NCBI RefSeq assembly: GCF_001949145.1
Contig: NW_019091360.1
Span: 2,459,916 to 2,523,915 of the forward strand
Source: Acanthaster planci
Lineage: Eukaryota; Echinodermata; Asteroidea; Valvatida; Acanthasteridae
Direction: 5' to 3'
DNA length: 64,000 bases
Of the stretch, positions 57,599 to 64,000 are shown in pieces. Both the position numbers and the translations under genes were made by a program. Below the pieces are notes generated by a model. That model did no database searches. It was not told the origin of the DNA and was given only the letters and a program-made list of their open reading frames with translations. Each line of letters starts with the position of its first letter. Within the stretch, counting starts at the first letter, position 1.

Positions 57599-58425
57599 TT
57601 TGAAATTTAGGCCCCATTTTGGTTATTTATTGGATTATGAATATAGCATGCAATTCTGCATTGTCGGAGGATAAATGAAAAAACTCTCCAAGTTCCATTT
57701 ACCCCCTGGAATGAACTTACCGAGGGTCGGAGGAGAAAAAAATAATCAAATTTAGTCCATTGTTTATTTTTCAAAGCACTTAAAAACCATCAGGAATAAA
57801 TAGTGTTAATTTTGTTGTGTTTTGTTTTTGTTTTTTGTTTTTTTGGTGGGTTCATAATTCAACTTGTCCCCCGAAACTTGTTAGAAATTCTATATTTTAA
57901 TATTTTTATATATTTATAAAATAATTACTGCCCTAGAGGTAGATGAATTGCCATATTTTATGAGGGCATTTTTTGTTTTCTTCCCTTAAACTGTAAAGAA
58001 AGATTGTTCATACAAATCTTTAAAAAATTTCTTCATTTTCTTCAAGTTCTTCCAAAAGTCATTATTTTCTTCGGACAGTACCTGACATGTACTGTAGTAT
58101 ATTTTCCATATATGTACATATATTCTTAATACTTTTAATGTGCCTTTCTAATTTACCCTTGGGAAAGATTTTTGTAATTTGTGACTATTAAAGTAGTATC
58201 TTTTGAATAAACCTGATCTCGAACTGAAATGTAGCCTGTACTTGTATATAAATACGCTTGGCTTAAATAGAAAGCTCTCATTCAGTCTGCTTTTTAGTGT
58301 TCATGAAAATCTGTTTTGACTTATTTCTACTTTGATACCCTTCGCTGACGACGAAGAGATTGGCTGATGGGAAGATTTAAACTGGGCTGAGGATGTGCAC
58401 AGTGCATGCACAAAAACTGTACATT
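57599..58425. other. INVS 3' flank
   Basis: T-rich 3' UTR and flank with two AATAAA words; no coding feature. Confidence 0.6.
58206..58211 (+). terminator. INVS: Candidate INVS poly(A) signal
   Basis: AATAAA about 600 bases after the INVS stop codon. A second candidate lies at 57794-57799. Chosen on position only. Confidence 0.35.
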
Positions 58426-58500
58426 ATGGGAAATGCATTAGCTGCTATATTAGAATTTGGAATTTTTGTTGACCTGTTTTCTAAAATTTCCATCAGGCAG
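58426..58500 (+). CDS. Possible first coding exon of a small unrecognised gene
   Basis: ATG followed by 25 codons (MGNALAAILEFGIFVDLFSK then ISIRQ) and a consensus donor CAG|GTAAGT. It is phase 0 and could join the exon-like frame at 60765. A Gly at position 2 is compatible with N-myristoylation. Speculative: no homologue recognised. Confidence 0.25.
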
Positions 58501-58888
58501 GTAAGTCTGGTTGTGACATTCAAATCCTGGTTCATTCATGGATTTCAAACCTTTGTAGGCTTTGCAGTGTCCAGGTGACGTGCAGTACTCTTTAGATGTG
58601 ATTTTGTCACCGATGTGCACATATCGTACATGTACTTTTTGTAGCTGTACATGCAGTACAGGTATTAATCATTCCTTGTTATATTCTTAGAACTACCCGA
58701 ATTTGTTGCAACTTTTGTATCGTAAAAAGTCTACATGCAACCAAGTATTCTACCTATTAGAATTAAATTTCCAATTATACAATTTGCTATTCCTGGATTT
58801 GTTACTGTGGTTTCATGAAGAAACACAGACTGTACATGTACCCTGAATATTCTGTTGCATACTTTAAGTGATACAAGTACAAAGCTGT

Positions 58889-59770
58889 GACTTCTGAGGG
58901 TAGATTTTGGAGAGAGTGGTAAGAAAGGCGGTAACCTCTGAGGCAGTATTGGACAGTGTCGAGTCAGGTAACACCTCTGAGGTTTGTTTTGGACACAGTG
59001 CTAAGTCAGGCAGTGACTTGAGGGTACATTTGGACAGAGCGCTGAAGCAGGCAATGCTCTCTGAAGGTAGATTTGGACGGCATCTTAAGTCGGGCAGTGA
59101 TCTCGGGTTTTGTTTTGGATAGAGTGCCAAGTTAGGCAGTGACCTCTAGGGGTAGATTTGGACGGTGTGCTAAGTATTAAAGGCAATGATGTCTGAGGTT
59201 TGTTTTGGACAGAGTGTTGAGTCAGGCAATGACGTCTGAGGTTTGTTTTGGACAGAGTGTTGAGTCACACAATGATGTCTGAGGTTTGTTTTGGACAGAA
59301 TGGTGAGTCAGGCAATGACGTCTGAGGTTTNNNNNNNNNNNNNNNNNNNNNNNNNNNNNNNNNNNNNNNNNNNNNNNNNNNNNNNNNNNNNNNNNNNNNN
59401 NNNNNNNNNNNNNNNNNNNNNNNNNNNNNNNNNNNNNNNNNNNNNNNNNNNNNNNNNNNNNNNNNNNNNNNNNNNNNNNNNNNNNNNNNNNNNNNNNNNN
59501 NNNNNNNNNNNNNNNNNNNNNNNNNNNNNNNNNNNNNNNNNNNNNNNNNNNNNNNNNNNNNNNNNNNNNNNNNNNNNNNNNGTTTTGGACAGAGTGCTGA
59601 GTCAGGCAATGACGTCTGAGGTTTGTTTTGGACAGAATGGTGAGTCAGGCAATGACCTCTGAGGTTTGTTTCGGACAGAGTGCTAAGTCGGATAGTGACC
59701 TCTGAGGATAGATTTGGATAGCTTGCTCAGGCAGGCAGTGCTCTCTGAAGGTATATTTGAATAGTAAAGT
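58889..59770 (+). repeat. 43-bp minisatellite array interrupted by an assembly gap
   Basis: The unit contains GTTTGTTTTGGACAGAGTG and GTCAGGCAATGACGTCTGAG. Copies at 59241, 59284 and 59327 are exactly 43 bases apart; the outer copies are degenerate. Bases 59331-59581 are N. Open frames through it arise from the repeat. Confidence 0.92.
59331..59581. other. Assembly gap (251 N)
   Basis: Lies inside the minisatellite. The repeat phase before and after differs by 251 bases, not a multiple of 43, so the gap length is probably an estimate. Confidence 0.95.
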
Positions 59771-60764
59771 CTCTGCGGATACACAAATACATAGTAACTG
59801 GACTGAATTCATTTTTTGACCCAACAGTCATTTAATGCCAAATGCTGTCTGATGCAAAATAGTCACACTGCAATAATACTCCAGCAAATAATAAATAAAA
59901 GTAATACATTACATTTTGAATACAAAACAAAATAGTCAAATGTCGATGCCCTTGAACTTCCATGTGGTTACATGAGCAACTGCATGGGTGCTTATTTACA
60001 ACTATACATTTTTTCCCCGAATACATTAATTTCATTACTTTGAAAATGGTATCGAGGATACTTTTTTTATTGGTTGTGATAATTACTGTCTTCATACTAC
60101 ATGATTTGTCTAGCTTCCTAATTCACAATCTCACTGCTCTTGCATAGATCAACTGTGTTTGGAAGATGGATGTTGACATATGGTCAAAGGTCTGAATGTC
60201 AGGACAAGTTCTGCTTAATAACATGTTAACCAGCTGCAGCACTTTACAAGACAAAGAATTCTCATGCACATATTTGTAAATGTACTTGTATAAAGTTTAA
60301 AAGTTCTGTTAGGCAGTCTCACTCAGTACCTTCTCTGGGTAGTCTGAGGTATTTGTGATACCATTGAATGTTAACTGTTCCACAAATGCTGCAAATGACA
60401 TGCATGTGGTTGTCGCATGCTTTAATACAAGTTCATTCTGCTTTGTAGATTTTACTGAAAAACATTCATAAAATATGTTTACTTTTTATAGCACACAAAC
60501 CAAGTTTTATCCTTGAATGACCTGCAGCAAGTTGCTGACGAGAAAAACACAAAACNCCCCCCCAATAAATGGTGGCACTGCATTGAAACCAAATCGTAAA
60601 ATGCTTAAAAGACATCCTATTTACCAATTTGGAAAAATAGGATGTGAACTAAAATGTAAACGGATGACAAAGTTGACTGATTGGTTTTGTGTATTTTTCT
60701 GTAAAGTGTTTCTGACATGTAAAATATTATTGTCATTGGTTCATTTATTCAATATTGCTTTCAG

Positions 60765-60968
60765 ATGTACAAGAAACAGGTATTTAACAGAAAGAAGTCA
60801 CTGGATGTATTTGATGAAATTGTAACAAAATTTATTGGCACAGTTGTCCATGAAAGTGAACTGGACACTTCAGAATTTGAAGAAAAAATGTTCAGAGCGT
60901 GGTTGAAAATGCTGTTTCACATGAGTAAAAACATGTATACCACTGCAGCCACGGTTTTCTTAGAATAG
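60765..60968 (+). CDS. Possible terminal exon of a small unrecognised gene
   Basis: Follows a strong acceptor (CAATATTGCTTTCAG) and encodes YKKQVFNRKKSLDVFDEI, TKFIGTVVHESELDTSEFEE and WLKMLFHMSKNMY before TAG. It looks like a folded helical segment rather than random DNA, but I recognise no family. It may pair with 58426-58500 to make a 92-residue protein. Confidence 0.3.
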   Translation: MYKKQVFNRKKSLDVFDEIVTKFIGTVVHESELDTSEFEEKMFRAWLKMLFHMSKNMYTTAATVFLE

Positions 60969-61116
60969 ATCGTCTCCTTGCAGATTGTCCTTGACGCAAA
61001 CAGAAATGGTTTAAAAGGATATATTGCAAAATGCCTCTTGAAGAATGTAATACTAATTGTGTGGTGATGTTACGCACTTTGATGAGCACATCCTCAATAC
61101 TGGATGATATGGTGTG

Positions 61117-62578
61117 TTACCACTGCTGGGCAAAGTCAATATCCTGCATTGGAAAGAAAAAAAAAGTTAGACACATCGATGAGGTAACATTTCAAAGGTC
61201 AGGACATTACTGTTCCCTCTGGAATGTTCCTTTACAGAACCCTGACACATTTCTCAGGGAACTTGCCATATTCCTGATGAGAATGAACCATTCCTGAGGA
61301 AAGCGTGCAAAGGCGTTGACCACTGTTCCTGTTCTGGAATAGGTGTCATTCCCGGTAAGAATAGGGGATGCTCCCGATTTGAAGGAACCATGTTATAATT
61401 TCCTTTATCATTCCAATGTATGAGATCCTCTAACCAGTATATGATTACTTCCAGTGAGACTTTGCAAGGTCACAGACCAGGTTTCATAAGCTACGGTGTT
61501 ACAAGTAAGCCATGTAAAAGTACATAAAGATAGTTAGTGATCAAAGCTACATTCCATTTAAGTTTTGGCATTAACTGAACCATTTTCTCCAGTACATGTA
61601 CTTGTACAATTCTAGTACTATTGGTAGAGTTTAGGCTGACTAGTTTATGCATTTGCTTAAACATAATCCAGCAAGTACCCTGAGTCTGAGATAGTGCACA
61701 GTAGCAATTCAGGGAATTGTCCCTAATCTTCTTAGCTGTGTGATAAGGCAGTCCCTAAAACTCTGACCAGCACCCACAAGTGAGGTTGAACATGAGTCAA
61801 GGAGTTGGCATACTTACATTATATCTTAGTTGTATCTTGGCATTGTGGTCTCCTTTAGTGGCGTTGTAAAACTCCTGTCGCCGTTGGGCATCCCTATTCT
61901 GATGGTACTCGCCTCGAGCGCACCGCCCGCTTTGACTTATCATTTTGCTCAGTTGCTTCTCATAACTCGATCCCTGCCTAGATCGGTTCTCCTGCAACTC
62001 CCTCTGGTTCTGCTCTTGGAGAAGTCTGAGCTTTTCCTATTAAGTGGAACATTAACAAAGGAGGCATGCAGACATGCATTAAGGGTCTGTAAATTTCCAA
62101 ACATAGGGTCAAGGGCTTGAATCCAGCAACAGGTGACATGTACATGCTATGACCTTGAAAAAGTAATTTCATTCCCATTTTGTCTCTCTACCAGCCAAAA
62201 TGGGTGCCTGTGAAGGCAGAGATGGTTGTTGGGTTTGATGAGCTCTTTGAACCTTCAGTATAGAACCATTAAGCTTTACACTCCCCAGGGAGCTGAGATG
62301 GTTTCAGGAATATTCATGGGGCCAGTGAGCAGGAAGTAATAGCGATATAGCACTTTGAGCACGGGGAATTGTAGATATCTCCAATTTAAAAAAGGGCTCG
62401 AGTTGCAATTCGAAAGAGATTTTCAGTGAAGGACCCTATTTCATGGCAATTTTCTTACGTGCTAGCTTTTTTCTACACCGAAGGTTTGAGAATAACATAC
62501 CTTCCTTTCCAGTTCAAATTTATTCTTCTTGTCAATCACGCCCTGTTTCCTTTGAGCTTCCCAGTGCAAGGCAGACAT
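61117..62578 (-). CDS. Small unrecognised gene, three exons, 107-residue charged coiled-coil protein
   Basis: Minus-strand exons 62578-62501 (26 codons), 62036-61818 (73 codons) and 61143-61117 (8 codons plus TAA), all phase 0 with good sites: donor AAG|GTATGT, acceptor CACTTAATAG, donor AAT|GTAAGT, and acceptor with a long T tract ending CCAATGCAG. The ATG has a favourable context (GCCACAATGT). Protein: MSALHWEAQRKQGVIDKKNK start, a Gln/Glu/Arg-rich helix (LRLLQEQNQRELQENRSRQG), EFYNATKGDHNAKIQLRYN, and the end DIDFAQQW. No signal peptide or membrane segment. Rich in Gln, Arg, Lys and Glu, so probably coiled coil; a microtubule or ciliary role is only a guess. It converges with INVS. Confidence 0.6.
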
Positions 62579-62689
62579 TGTGGCTTGCAACACCAAACAC
62601 AAACTCTGGAGTTGGGAAGCGGTAGAAATTCGATAAACTTTTAAATATTGGCAAGAGTTCTATATTTGGCAACCACATACCAGAGTTGC

Positions 62690-63065
62690 TGACTTGAGTC
62701 ATGTGACTTGGACTCAAGTCGCTATTTTGTAACTTTTGACTTGACTTGTAAATACCAGCTTTGACTTGTGACTTGACTTGGACTTGCAAAAAATGACTCA
62801 TTACCAACCTAAGTCAGACGCTACTCAACTGGCCTCATATATTTTATAACTCATAACTTCATAAGTTGACGCCTGGTTCTTTTTGCTGATTAGTACAGCT
62901 GAACAAAATAATGTGCAGCTTGACTTGTACTTGGAGAAAGAGACTTGTGACTTGACTTGTGTTTAGACCAAATGACTAGTGACTTGACTTGTTACTGGAC
63001 CTAATGACTTGTGACTTGCATATAATGACTTGTGACTTAACTAAGACTTGCAAAAATGACTTACT
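62690..63065 (+). repeat. GACTTG-rich dispersed repeat, copy C
   Basis: Two clusters (about 62690-62800 and 62920-63062) of GACTTG words: TTGACTTGTGACTTGACTTG, GACTTGCAAAAATGACTTA. Same vocabulary as 38935-39545. Confidence 0.8.
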
Positions 63066-63069
63066 GCCA

Positions 63070-63660
63070 CCTCTTCCACATACTCCACCACACATAAATT
63101 CCACTATATATGCCCTATCTGCCTTGAGAAGAAGTACCCCCCTCATCAGTTGAAAAGAGCCATGTTGGTCAGGAGTTTTCATTTTGTTGGTAGCGACACG
63201 ACTGTGGCGTGCATTTTATAATTGTTCTTGAACAGCCAAGTGCATGCAGTTCTGACCAAAGGAGCCTCTGTTGCTAGGAACATTTGGATTTTCCCAGAGT
63301 AAAGTCCATTCAGCTTGGGAAAATCTTAAATTGTCAGAAGATAACTTTGCAGTGGCTATTGTTACAGAAGTTTAGACAGGTTTCAGTCTATGTTTTTACA
63401 CCAGTCAATGTGTTGAAAAAAGGAACCTAACCAGTCTAAAACAAATTGATGTGGGACTTTATTTGCCTTAAAAATCCTCCAGGGGAATTTATCTACCAAA
63501 GAAAAACATGTATAGAAACTAAACATGAGATGTGATTGAGCATTGAAAAAGCAGCGTTTGTCTAGTAGGGACTCCCATATACACTAACGTACAGTCAAGA
63601 TACAAACATGTAAAACACACAAGAACAAATATACATGTAATATTAACATAATGAAAAAAA
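63070..63660. other. Intergenic, no feature seen
   Basis: AT-rich stretch between the GACTTG repeat and the non-LTR remnant. No supported exon. Confidence 0.6.
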
Positions 63661-63685
63661 AAACCTGCAGCCCCGTGGAATAATC

Positions 63686-63960
63686 AATTACAAATATTTA
63701 TTAAGTAAAAAAGTCTTAAACTTACGTTTAAATAGTGAGCGATTTGCTGTGTTTTTTAAAGAAGAATCTAATGTGCTCCACAGCTTGGGACCCTCGTGTT
63801 TAACTGTTTTAGATGAAAGTTTAGTACGCGAGTACGAGTGATGAAATTCGCTGCACTGTCGTGTGAAATGGTGATGAATTTGGTCATTTCTTATAAACAT
63901 TGAATTGATAAAGTCCTTAATTCATTCATACCAAGCTCAATATATCCTTCCAATAAGGCA
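63686..63960 (-). mobile_element. Non-LTR retrotransposon C-terminal end
   Basis: The minus frame encodes FIRNDQIHHHFTRQCSEFHH, TVKHEGPKLWSTL and LFKRKFKTFLLNKYL, the conserved C-terminus after RT in Jockey/CR1-like elements. Same family as 33480-35050. It continues beyond the window. Confidence 0.8.
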
Positions 63961-64000
63961 TAACTGGAAAATACTTACAGGATCTATGATACTTCAGGCA

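Noticed and set aside
58889-59770. CRISPR array
   Set aside because: The units are contiguous 43-mers without variable spacers, and the genome is an intron-bearing animal one. It is a minisatellite.

Overview
This is an intron-rich animal genomic window, not prokaryotic. Exons are bounded by consensus GT/AG splice sites, introns run from about 0.1 to over 3 kb, the non-coding DNA is AT-rich, and transposon relics are dense (DIRS-like, Penelope-like, several non-LTR elements, tRNA-derived SINEs and at least eight terminal-inverted-repeat elements). The host genes (an HD-PTP orthologue, a full-length inversin with IQ motifs, and a membrane protein with a hyalin-repeat or HYR domain) fit a marine invertebrate deuterostome such as an echinoderm, hemichordate or lancelet. 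That placement is inference; the species cannot be read from the sequence.

Layout. (1) 106-21155, plus strand: 18 exons of PTPN23 (HD-PTP), missing its 5' end, with BRO1 domain (C-terminal part), coiled V domain, a 1030-codon Pro/Gln-rich exon, a PTP domain and a C-terminal tail. The PTP domain has lost or changed the key residues of four catalytic loops, so it reads as a pseudophosphatase. (2) 24351-30048, plus: a type I membrane receptor-like gene (HYR domain, membrane segment, Tyr-rich tail) split by a decayed DIRS-like retrotransposon. Its HYR and membrane exons carry four single-base frame breaks, so it is a pseudogene or very poor sequence. (3) 30-37.5 kb: intergenic, with a decayed non-LTR retrotransposon on the minus strand and an (ATTC)n microsatellite. 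(4) 37564-57598, plus: 18 exons giving a complete 1081-residue inversin (INVS): ankyrin repeats, IQ motif, basic/acidic low-complexity region, second IQ-like motif. (5) 57.6-61 kb: a 43-bp minisatellite holding an assembly gap, and two phase-compatible exon-like ORFs. (6) 61117-62578, minus: a three-exon gene I do not recognise, encoding a 107-residue basic coiled-coil protein, convergent with INVS. (7) 62.6-64 kb: a GACTTG-rich repeat and the 3' end of another non-LTR element.

PTPN23 acts in ESCRT-dependent endosomal sorting and INVS in the ciliary inversin compartment. They are separate functions and nothing in the sequence suggests co-regulation. The most useful results are the degraded PTP active site with a retained PSAP motif, the split HYR receptor, the small unrecognised minus-strand gene, and a set of inverted-repeat elements whose ends and target-site duplications can be read directly.
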